A stretch of 64,000 nt of DNA from JAFGJQ01 sp964495075 (GTDB taxonomy: Bacteria; Planctomycetota; Phycisphaerae; UBA1845): NCBI GenBank assembly GCA_964495075.1, contig CAZBUJ010000012.1, positions 1 to 64,000 on the forward strand. The letters are read 5' to 3'. The position numbers and the translations under genes were made by a program. Below, in pieces: positions 45,091-52,795 of this stretch (its first letter is position 1; each line of letters starts with the position of its first letter). Below the pieces are notes generated by a model, which did not search any database, had not been told where the DNA came from, and saw only the letters and a program-made list of their open reading frames with translations.

Positions 45091-45737
45091 TCGGGAGCTT
45101 CCTAGTTTGCCGACCGCAATCCCTGACGGGAAAGACGCCACTGCGGAGCTGCAACGGAAGTCGGTCGCGGATCGGCGGATGCAGTTCGTGATTCCGCGCA
45201 CGGTGCGGGCTGGGTACGGTCACGAAGATGGGTTTTCCGGTGTGACGATGGGTCTCCCGGCGTGGATCGAGATTAGAGGCGTCTAATAGTCCGAACGGAG
45301 CGACTTGGCTTCTGTTACGGTTGTCTTTAGGCGAAACTGGGCTTGTGCGACACGCTCTCGCGTTCCCTGGGATGGTCGGGCTTGGCTGTCCGGGGTTGGC
45401 GTGGTGCGGCTGGGTCACTGGCGCTGCCCCCTGCGCTGAGCGTAGACTTTCAGGCGTGAACCCACCGTCGTCGTCGAGAACGGAATTCTCTGTCTCATTG
45501 AGCGCAGGGCCCTGCGCTTCGCTCATGCTGAGGGCCACGACCGCGATCAACCGGTCGAGCGTCCGGCCGGGGCGAACGTGGGACCGACGGCGCACCCACG
45601 AACGACGTGGCGATTCCGGGGTGGGCAAGCCCGGGAGCCCCGGTGGCGCGCCGACCCCTGCGGTGTCCCGACGCGGTCGGGGGCTATTACTGGACAGTGA
45701 GAGGATTCGAGCGGGAACTGAGGAAAGGGAAAGAACG
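45091..45737. other. Intergenic region upstream of the beta-helix gene
   Basis: 647 bp without a recognisable gene. Open frames exist on both strands but their translations show no domain or signal. A perfect hairpin, CCCGAC-GCG-GTCGGG, lies at 45667-45681, about 56 nt before the next start. The stretch AGGGAAAGAACG before 45738 is the ribosome-binding site of that gene. Confidence 0.45.
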
Positions 45738-46856
45738 ATGCAGGTCTGCACCACCAAAGTAGTGGCGTCCGCGGTCATCCTGGTGCTTGGCGGCGGTTTC
45801 GTCCTGGTCCGCGGCGGGGACCTCTCACCACCGCCCGGGCCCGTCACGCCCACGATGAAAACGCTTGACGAAGTCGAGGCGCGCACGCCGATCGGTTCGC
45901 TGCCGTACACGATCAATCTGGCGGGTTCGTACTACCTCGCCTCGAACATGACGGGCGGCTCGACGCAGAACGGTATCACGATATCGGCCAGCAACGTAAG
46001 TCTGGACCTTAACGGATTCGACTTGATCGGGGTCACCGGTTCACTGAACGGCATCACCATACCGGAAGCGCAGTTCAACATCGCCATCCGCAATGGCACA
46101 ATCCGGGCCTGGGGGGGCGCAGGCGTGAATGGCGCCCAAGCCAGCAACTGTCAGCTCGAGCACGTGCGAGCCTACGGCAACGGCGACCACGGTCTGCACG
46201 TCGATCAGGGCAGCACAGTAGTGGATTGTGCGGCTCGGTCCAACACCATGTCCGGCATCGTGGCCGGAAACGCGAGCACGATTCGCGGCTGCACCGCCCG
46301 CAACAACGGTGAGGACGGCATCCAGGCCGGCCGGGGGAGCGCCGTCATCGCCTGTACCGGACGCGATAACACGGACGACGGGATTCAGGTCGGCTCCGGC
46401 AGCACGGTCACCGTCTGCACGGCCACCACGAATGAAGACGACGGTATCAACGTCGGCCTTGGTTGCACGGTCGCCGGCTGCACCGCGGCGGAAAACCTCG
46501 AGGACGGAATCCAGGCCGACGTCGGTAGCACGGTGCGGGCGTGCACGGCGAGTCTGAACGTGGACGACGGGATTCAAGTGACGGGCGGCTGCCACGTTGC
46601 GGCGAACACGTGCGATGGGAACGGTACCGCGGGCGGCGCTGCCGGCATTCACCTTACCGCCAGCGACAACCGCATTGACGGCAACAACGTGACCACCAAT
46701 GGCATCGGCATCGACGTCGACGCGGGAGGCAATCTCATCATCCGCAACAGCGCCCGCGGGAACGGGGTCGACTACGACATCGTCGGCGGCAACAAGGTCG
46801 GTACGATTACAAACGATCCCACGATCGCCGGACCGTGGGCCAATTTTCTTTACTAG
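45738..46856 (+). CDS. Secreted right-handed beta-helix protein with 21-residue repeats
   Basis: 372 residues. AGGGAAAG precedes the ATG and the signal peptide ends near VRG-GD. After PIGSLPYTINLAGSYYLASN and SLDLNGFDLIGV, typical of planctomycete parallel beta-helix proteins, six coils of exactly 21 residues follow (consensus STVxxCTAxxNxxDGIQVGxG, residues 159-284). Each carries an inward Cys and an NxxDGI turn. The helix ends with the usual IIRNSARGNGVDYDI and ANFLY tail. It probably binds or processes polysaccharide at the cell surface, but a binding-only role is equally possible since no catalytic residues are evident. No dockerin-like tag is present. Confidence 0.8.
   Translation: MQVCTTKVVASAVILVLGGGFVLVRGGDLSPPPGPVTPTMKTLDEVEARTPIGSLPYTINLAGSYYLASNMTGGSTQNGITISASNVSLDLNGFDLIGVTGSLNGITIPEAQFNIAIRNGTIRAWGGAGVNGAQASNCQLEHVRAYGNGDHGLHVDQGSTVVDCAARSNTMSGIVAGNASTIRGCTARNNGEDGIQAGRGSAVIACTGRDNTDDGIQVGSGSTVTVCTATTNEDDGINVGLGCTVAGCTAAENLEDGIQADVGSTVRACTASLNVDDGIQVTGGCHVAANTCDGNGTAGGAAGIHLTASDNRIDGNNVTTNGIGIDVDAGGNLIIRNSARGNGVDYDIVGGNKVGTITNDPTIAGPWANFLY
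46212..46589 (+). repeat. Six 63-bp coding repeats (21-residue beta-helix coils)
   Basis: Six units of exactly 63 bp start at the Ser/Cys codon before TV, TI or AV. Unit length is invariant while the DNA has diverged. Conserved positions are the Cys (residue 6 of the unit), Asn (11) and Asp-Gly-Ile (14-16), the ladder residues of a right-handed beta-helix. Confidence 0.8.
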
Positions 46857-46877
46857 GGCTCGTTTGGGGGGTTTCGA

Positions 46878-47546
46878 ATGATGCGAGGCGCCCATGCCAT
46901 TGTGCTCGTCGCCGCGCTGGCCGGCTCCGCCGCCGTTCGCGGGGAGGTGGGGATTCAACCCGACCACTGCTTCAACTGGGCAGAGAATATCGGCTGGATG
47001 AACTGGTGTGACGCCGACGGTGGGGCCGGCGCTGTCTTGCTGCACGCCACATTCCTCTCCGGGTTCATCTGGGCGGAAAACGTCGGTTGGATCAACCTCG
47101 GCGATGGCTCGCCCGTGGACGGTGTTCACTATGCAAACGCCGACGACACGGACTTTGGCGTCAACGTGGACCCAGAGACGGGCGATCTGTTTGGCCTGGC
47201 GTGGGGTGAGAACATCGGCTGGCTGAATTTCGACACGGCGTTGCTGGGTGATGAGCGGGCGCGGTGGGACGCCTGCTCGCGCCGATTCTCCGGTTTCGTC
47301 TGGGGCGAGAACGTCGGTTGGGTGAATCTGGATGACGCCGTCCGATACGTCGGCGCGGGCCCGTGTGCCTTAGGTGATTACGACTGCGATGGTGTCGTCA
47401 GCCTGGCGGATTTCGGTGCCTTGGCCCTCTATTTTGGCGGGCCCGATGTCGCGGTCGACTGTCCGGCCTTCGATTCGGACGGCGATGGTGACGTCGATCT
47501 CGTGGACGTCGCCGATTTCCAGTCAGCGTTCGATGGAGGGCTGTGA
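46878..47546 (+). CDS. Secreted WAENIGW-repeat protein with dockerin-like tail
   Basis: 222 residues. A run of six G precedes the ATG, and a second ATG follows directly. A signal peptide (to VRG-EV) precedes four copies of a Trp-rich motif: FNWAENIGWMNW, FIWAENVGWINL, LAWGENIGWLNF and FVWGENVGWVNL. Together they fill most of the mature protein (about 30-160). The C-terminus has EF-hand-like loops DYDCDGVVSLADF and DSDGDGDVDLVDV with only one Cys between them. The WAENIGW repeat recurs in planctomycete secreted proteins, but I know of no assigned function. The exposed Trp residues suggest glycan binding. Confidence 0.75.
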   Translation: MMRGAHAIVLVAALAGSAAVRGEVGIQPDHCFNWAENIGWMNWCDADGGAGAVLLHATFLSGFIWAENVGWINLGDGSPVDGVHYANADDTDFGVNVDPETGDLFGLAWGENIGWLNFDTALLGDERARWDACSRRFSGFVWGENVGWVNLDDAVRYVGAGPCALGDYDCDGVVSLADFGALALYFGGPDVAVDCPAFDSDGDGDVDLVDVADFQSAFDGGL

Positions 47547-47589
47547 GCCGGCATTCGCACGAATGCCGCGGCAACAAGGAGCGTGATAC

Positions 47590-48816
47590 ATGCCCACTCG
47601 CCACAACAGGCTCGGGTCCGCCGCTTGGCCTCCGCGGCGCGTCATGGCGTACTGTCATGACAGCGTCGGGATCGGTCACCTGCGTCGCACGCTGACGATC
47701 TGCGAACATCTGGGGCATGTCTTTCCGCGAACTTCGTTTCTACTCGCGACCGGCACCCCGTATTTTCCCATGTTCAAGCCGGCCGCCGCCGTTGACTACA
47801 TCAAGTTGCCGGCCTTGGCGAAGCGGGGCGACGGGACCTATTGCCCCAAGTTCCTGGAAATCCCGGCGGAGCGACTTCTCCGCTGCCGGGAGAGCCTCTT
47901 GCGACTGGTGGCTGACCAGTTCGAGCCCGACATGCTGCTGGTGGACAAGGCTCCGCTGGGGGTGTGCCGGGAGCTCATTCCCACGCTTCGATGGTTGCGT
48001 CGGGAGCGGCCCGAGGTTCGAACCGTCTTCGGCATGCGCGATATAGAAGACACCCCGAAAGCGACGAAGCGGCAGTGGGGATCGAACGGCACGTCGGCGC
48101 TCATCGAACAGTGCTACGACGAGGTATGGGTCTACGGCATGCGGGATGTCTTCGATGTCGGCGCGAAGTACGGTCTGTCGCGGCGAATCCGGCAGAAGCT
48201 TCGCTACATGGGATACATTCGCCGGTCCCCGTGCCGCCACGCGCTTCGCGCCGGTCAGGCACGTGAACTTCTCGTGACGGTCGGCGGCGGGACGGATGGC
48301 GAGGATGTGATCGAGGCGTTCCTGGCTGAAGCCGCCCGCCGGGTGGCAGGGGTGGGCGTTCGGTCAACGATCGTCGGCGGGCCTGATCTGCCGATCGACG
48401 CGCGAAGGCGGTTGAGTGCCGCAGCGTCGAAACTCGAGGGAGTCGAGTGGCTTGATTACACCGAGTGTCTGAGCTGCCGCATTCGACGGTCGGAGGCCGT
48501 GGTGTCCATGGGAGGGTACAACACGTTGTGTGAGGTCGTGGCGCACCGCAAGCCGGCAGTGGTGGTACCGCGTACGCACCCCCGGCTGGAGCAGACGATC
48601 CGTGCCGTGCTCTGGCAGAAGCGGGGCGCCATTCGAACGCTTCCCCGCGAATCGCTGACCCCGCGGGCGCTGGCGGACCAGGTGATCGATATGTTGGCGT
48701 GCCATCCGGCCCAGACCGTACCGCTGCTGGACTTTCGGGGCCTCGATCGAATAGCCGACCGGTGCCGCGCGCTGTGGTTCAAGGACACATCCCATGCGGT
48801 TGCTGTACGTGTGTAG
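47590..48816 (+). CDS. Predicted glycosyltransferase (COG4671/MurG-like)
   Basis: 408 residues. AAGGAG lies 7 nt before the ATG. The N-terminal part reads VMAYCHDSVGIGHLRRTLTI, where GxGHxxR is the acceptor-side loop of GT-B enzymes such as MurG. The C-terminal half has VTVGGGTDGEDVIEAFL, DYTECLSCRIRRSEAVVSMGG and YNTLCEVVAHRKPAVVVPR, the nucleotide-sugar side (GGYNT/E). It is the first gene of an operon in which each following gene overlaps the last. Likely a cytoplasmic transferase acting on a lipid- or nucleotide-linked sugar. Confidence 0.82.
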   Translation: MPTRHNRLGSAAWPPRRVMAYCHDSVGIGHLRRTLTICEHLGHVFPRTSFLLATGTPYFPMFKPAAAVDYIKLPALAKRGDGTYCPKFLEIPAERLLRCRESLLRLVADQFEPDMLLVDKAPLGVCRELIPTLRWLRRERPEVRTVFGMRDIEDTPKATKRQWGSNGTSALIEQCYDEVWVYGMRDVFDVGAKYGLSRRIRQKLRYMGYIRRSPCRHALRAGQARELLVTVGGGTDGEDVIEAFLAEAARRVAGVGVRSTIVGGPDLPIDARRRLSAAASKLEGVEWLDYTECLSCRIRRSEAVVSMGGYNTLCEVVAHRKPAVVVPRTHPRLEQTIRAVLWQKRGAIRTLPRESLTPRALADQVIDMLACHPAQTVPLLDFRGLDRIADRCRALWFKDTSHAVAVRV

Positions 48817-50089
48817 CGACTTCGGTATCGCCCCCTCAGGCACCAAAGGGGCATCCGTCCATCTCCGGGCGATCACGCGGGCCCTGTCCGAGATGGGGCA
48901 CGAAGTTCTCTTTCTCAGCCCGCAGGACGGGCCGGACGGTGACCACCCGGCCCGCCGGCTGCTGCCGGCCGGCAGCGGCTCCGTCGGCAAGAATACGAAG
49001 CTTCTCAAGCAGTGGATGCTGGATCGAGGTTTCGGCGACGCGCTGCCCAAAGAGTTGCGGCCGCTTCTGTACAACGCATGGGTCCGTGATCGCGCCCGGG
49101 CCGCCCTGGCGGCGTCGCGGCCGGATGCGATCGTCGAACGGCTGTCGCTTCTGGGCCATGTCGGGTTGGATCTTGCGGAATCGCTTGATCTCCCGCTGGT
49201 CGTCGAGGTCAACGCGCTGCTGGTTGAGGAGGCGCGGGCCTTTCGTTCGCTCGAGTTGGAAAGACTGGCGGCGGCCATGGAACGCCGCGTCCTCGAGCGG
49301 GCGGACGCCGTGGTGGTTGTGTCGGCGGCGCTGGCGGAACGTTTGCAGGGCATGGGCATCGCGCCCCGCAAGCTACACGTGATTCCGAATGGCGCTGACG
49401 TTGCCGCTTATGACCGGGCCGAGTCGCGGGACGTTTGCCGCGCGGCGCTGGGGCTGGATGACGCGATCGTCGTGGGGTTTGTGGGCAGCCTGAAGAGCTG
49501 GCATGGTGTGGACGTGCTGCTGGCCGCCTTCGAGCGCTTTCTGGCCGGTCGGCCGACCGCCCGTTTGCTCATCGTGGGCTCAGGACCGGCCATGGCGATG
49601 TTGCGTGAAATGGTCGCCCGTTCCGGCATGGAACGGTCGGTGATTTTCACCGGGGCGGTGCCGCACGACCACGTGCCGCGGCTGCTGCGAGCCATGGACG
49701 TGGCGGTAGCCCCGTTCAAGCCCGTCGATCATTTCTACTTCTCGCCGATCAAGCTGTTCGAGTATATGGCAGCGGGCTTGTGTGTCGTCGCCTCACGTCT
49801 CGGGCAGATCGAGGAAATCGTCGCCGATCACAGGAACGGATTGCTGTGCGAGCCGGGCGATGCGGACAGCCTGTATCGCGCCTTGCGCCTGGCTGACGAG
49901 TCGCCTGAACTGCGGCGCCGTCTCGGCACCGCCGCGGCCCGGACTGTACGGGGCCGCTACACATGGCGGCGCACGGCCGAGGCCGTCGCGCGCGTCATCG
50001 AAACCACCGTCGAGCGGTTTCACTCGCGGGACGCCCGCAGGGCCGGTGGCGCTGCCCGGCGGGTGCCCAAGATAGGGGTCAGGCCGTGA
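48794..50089 (+). CDS. Glycosyltransferase family 4
   Basis: 431 residues, overlapping the previous gene by 23 bp. GT-B fold: N-terminal GTKGASVHLRAITRALSEMGHEV; C-terminal GFVGSLKSWHGVDVLLAAFE, LLIVGSGPAM, IFTGAVPHDHVPRLLRAMDVAVAPF, and the donor motif FEYMAAGLCVVASRLGQIEEI (E-x7-E). It retains the catalytic layout of retaining GT4 enzymes. It is probably one of several sequential sugar additions to the product exported by the ABC transporter downstream. Confidence 0.88.
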   Translation: MRLLYVCSDFGIAPSGTKGASVHLRAITRALSEMGHEVLFLSPQDGPDGDHPARRLLPAGSGSVGKNTKLLKQWMLDRGFGDALPKELRPLLYNAWVRDRARAALAASRPDAIVERLSLLGHVGLDLAESLDLPLVVEVNALLVEEARAFRSLELERLAAAMERRVLERADAVVVVSAALAERLQGMGIAPRKLHVIPNGADVAAYDRAESRDVCRAALGLDDAIVVGFVGSLKSWHGVDVLLAAFERFLAGRPTARLLIVGSGPAMAMLREMVARSGMERSVIFTGAVPHDHVPRLLRAMDVAVAPFKPVDHFYFSPIKLFEYMAAGLCVVASRLGQIEEIVADHRNGLLCEPGDADSLYRALRLADESPELRRRLGTAAARTVRGRYTWRRTAEAVARVIETTVERFHSRDARRAGGAARRVPKIGVRP

Positions 50090-51456
50090 GCCAGGAGTGT
50101 CGCGGAGCAACGGTGGCGTCCGGGTCGGGGGTGCGGGTGGGGTACGTCCTGCGCATGTACCCGCGTTTCAGCGAGACATTCGTCGTCAATGAAATTCGCG
50201 AACTGGAACGCCAGGGCCTCGACGTGCGCATACTCGCGCTGCGCAAGCCGAGCGAGGGGATTTTTCACGAATCGGTCTGCCGCATCAAGGCGCGGGCGTC
50301 CTACGCGCCGGCGTCCCATCACGGCCGGCGCCTCAAGATCGCGCGGGGCTTAGGCGAACTCCTGAGGCGCCATCCGCGGCGATTCGCCCGTGCCGTTGCG
50401 ATCGTTCGAGCCGACGGGCAAGCAACGTGGTTTGACCTCGCCCGGGCGGCGTATGTTCTCCGCTGGGCCCGGGAGCAGACGGTGCAGCATGTGCACGTGC
50501 ACTTCGGCACGACCGCCGCCACGGTGGCACTGCTGGCCAATGTGCTGGGCGGACTGCCGTACAGCCTCACGCTGCACGCGTATGACATATTCCGCGACGA
50601 CGTGAGCCGACCGCTCCTGGCTCAAAAGATCAATGCATCGCGCTTTGCCGTCACGGTATGCGATTACAACCGGCGCTTCCTGGTCGAACATTTGCGTGGC
50701 GTCGATCCGACGAAGATTCGCGTGAACTACAATGGAGTCGATCTGGATCGGTTCCGGCCGAATGGCGGGCCCCGGGATCGGTTTTTCGTGTTTGGCCTGG
50801 GACGGTTGAAGGAGAAAAAAGGGTTCATCCACCTGGTTCGCGCGATACGACGACTGCGCAACGAAGGACTTCCGGTTCACTGCCGGATTGCGGGAGAGGG
50901 CGAGGAAGAGGCGCGCCTGCGGAGAGCGATCGAGGACTGGAACCTAACAAGAGTCGTTGAACTGTGCGGTCCCGTGCACGAGGATCGGGTGCGTGAGCTG
51001 TTGCATACGTGCGGCTGCTTCGCGCTTCCGTGTGTGGCGGGTGAGGACGGCAACGTCGACGCGTTGCCGACCGTCCTGCTGGAAGCGCTGGCGTGCGGCT
51101 GCCCCGCCGTGAGCACGCGGTTGAGCGGCGTGCCCGAGATCATCGAGGACGGCGTGAACGGGTTGCTGGTCGAGCCGGGTGACCACAAGGCTCTCGCACG
51201 CGCCATTCGGAAGACGATCGAGGATCCGGACCTGACGGCGGCCCTTGCCCGGGGCGGGCGCTGCCGGGCCGAGGAGCGATTCGATGTTCGTCGCAACGTG
51301 GCGGTGATGCGAAGCTGGCTATGGACCGAGGCCCACAAGGCGTCCGCGTGGTCGGAGACGCCCGGGCCCGACCAGGCGACGTCTGACCGCCACGTGACCG
51401 ACAAGATAGCGATGCCCGCGGGGTTCGCCCGTGACGCCGCGGCCAATGAGGTTTGA
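50086..51456 (+). CDS. Glycosyltransferase family 4 (tandem copy 1)
   Basis: 456 residues from a GTG that overlaps the previous stop (GTGA). Features: GYVLRMYPRFSETFVVNEI, HVHVHFGTTAATVALL, YNGVDLDRFRPN, FGLGRLKEKKGFIHLVRAI, CRIAGEGEEEARLR, CFALPCVAGEDGNVDALPTV, LLEALACGCPAVSTRLSGVPEI. The pattern (YVLRxYPRFSETFVxNEI with ALPS-like Cys-rich loop) is that of colanic-acid/exopolysaccharide-type GT4 enzymes. It is clearly paralogous to the next gene over its whole length. The C-terminal 45 residues are disordered. Confidence 0.88.
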   Translation: MSQECRGATVASGSGVRVGYVLRMYPRFSETFVVNEIRELERQGLDVRILALRKPSEGIFHESVCRIKARASYAPASHHGRRLKIARGLGELLRRHPRRFARAVAIVRADGQATWFDLARAAYVLRWAREQTVQHVHVHFGTTAATVALLANVLGGLPYSLTLHAYDIFRDDVSRPLLAQKINASRFAVTVCDYNRRFLVEHLRGVDPTKIRVNYNGVDLDRFRPNGGPRDRFFVFGLGRLKEKKGFIHLVRAIRRLRNEGLPVHCRIAGEGEEEARLRRAIEDWNLTRVVELCGPVHEDRVRELLHTCGCFALPCVAGEDGNVDALPTVLLEALACGCPAVSTRLSGVPEIIEDGVNGLLVEPGDHKALARAIRKTIEDPDLTAALARGGRCRAEERFDVRRNVAVMRSWLWTEAHKASAWSETPGPDQATSDRHVTDKIAMPAGFARDAAANEV

Positions 51457-52793
51457 TGATCGGGATGGCAACCGCCGACCTGCAACATCTGACCGGGGAT
51501 CGCCCGCTCCGCGTGGGTTACTTGTTGCGGATGTACCCACGTTTCAGCCAGACGTTCATCGTCAATGAAGTGCTCGCCCTCGAGCGGGCGGGTCTGGATA
51601 TCCGGATTGCGTCGATGCGTAAGCCCTCGGAGGGGCGTTTTCATGAGCTGGTGTGCCGGGTGCGCGCCGAAGCGGACTACCTGCCCGAGACGGTATGGGG
51701 GCATGTCCGCAAGACGTGCCGTGTTCATGGTGGGCTGGTTCGGCAGGCCCCCCGGCGGTATCTGAAAGCCCTCCGCGCGGTGCTCCGGCACACGAGTGCC
51801 ACCGCCTTCGACCTCGTGCAGGCGGGCTACCTGCTACGTTGGGCGCGAAAGAAACGCATCGATCACGTGCATGTCCATTTCGGGACGAGCGAGGCGACGG
51901 TCGCCCTGCTGGCGAGAATGCTGGACGGACTGTCGTACAGTCTGGCGCTGCATGCCGTTGACGTCTTCCGCAACGATGTCGATCGGACCCTTCTCGCGAG
52001 CAAGATCAACGCGTCGTGCTTTACGGTGGTGAACACGGAGTTTAACCTGCGCCTGGTGAAGAACCTGCCGGGCGTCAATCCCACCAAGGTCCGCCTGTGT
52101 TACAACGGCGTTGACCTGGAGCGGTTTCGACCGTCGAATCGCCCCCGCCGCGAGCGGACCGTATTGGCCGTGGGGAGGATGGTCACCAAGAAGGGATTCA
52201 TCCATCTCATCCGCGCGGTCGGTCGGCTTCGCGACAAGGGGATTCTGCTGAAGTGCAAGATCGCGGGCGAGGGCCCCGAGAAGAGACATCTCAAACAGGA
52301 GATCGACCGTCTCGGCCTGCAATCCCACGTGGTTCTGGTGGGGCCGCTTCAACATGAGCAGGTCAGCGCTCTCATGCAGCGATACAGTTGCTTTGCCCTT
52401 CCGTGCGTGCGTGCGGCGGACGGCAACATGGACGGCGTGCCGAACGTGTTGATCGAAGCGCTCGCCTCCGGCTGTCCCAGCGTGAGCACCCGGCTCAGCG
52501 GGGTGCCGGAGATCATCGAGGATGGTGTTACCGGTTTGCTGGTTGAGCCGGCGGACGACGCGGCGTTGGCGGATGCCATCGGTACGGTCGTTACAGACAG
52601 TGCGGTCTCGGCACGGCTGGCGGCGGCCGGCCGCCGTCTGGTGGAGGCGCGCTTCAACGGCCGCCGCAACACGGCCGAGTTGTGCGGGTGGCTGCGAGAG
52701 GCCGCCCAGGGTGTTCGTGCCACTGGGTCGCCGGTCGGGGTTTTCTGCGCCTCACCCGCGCCGGATACGTTGGCGCCGACCACCGAAGTGTGA
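51456..52793 (+). CDS. Glycosyltransferase family 4 (tandem copy 2)
   Basis: 445 residues. The ATG overlaps the previous stop by one base (TGATG); an ATG at 51465 is an alternative. It matches the preceding enzyme motif for motif: GYLLRMYPRFSQTFIVNEV, HVHVHFGTSEATVALLARM, YNGVDLERFRPSN, VGRMVTKKGFIHLIRAV, CFALPCVRAADGNMDGVPNV, LIEALASGCPSVSTRLSGVPEI. A tandem duplication followed by divergence is the simplest explanation, giving two transferases that probably add related sugars in succession. Confidence 0.88.
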   Translation: MIGMATADLQHLTGDRPLRVGYLLRMYPRFSQTFIVNEVLALERAGLDIRIASMRKPSEGRFHELVCRVRAEADYLPETVWGHVRKTCRVHGGLVRQAPRRYLKALRAVLRHTSATAFDLVQAGYLLRWARKKRIDHVHVHFGTSEATVALLARMLDGLSYSLALHAVDVFRNDVDRTLLASKINASCFTVVNTEFNLRLVKNLPGVNPTKVRLCYNGVDLERFRPSNRPRRERTVLAVGRMVTKKGFIHLIRAVGRLRDKGILLKCKIAGEGPEKRHLKQEIDRLGLQSHVVLVGPLQHEQVSALMQRYSCFALPCVRAADGNMDGVPNVLIEALASGCPSVSTRLSGVPEIIEDGVTGLLVEPADDAALADAIGTVVTDSAVSARLAAAGRRLVEARFNGRRNTAELCGWLREAAQGVRATGSPVGVFCASPAPDTLAPTTEV

Positions 52794-52795
52794 AC

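Noticed and set aside
45667..45681. Perfect hairpin CCCGAC-GCG-GTCGGG called as a terminator
   Set aside because: It has no T-tract and lies about 580 bp after the nearest upstream gene, just before the beta-helix gene; too weak to call.
44942..45916. Minus-strand frame overlapping the kinase end and the beta-helix start
   Set aside because: It overlaps two well-supported genes, its translation shows no domain, and no ribosome-binding site was seen.
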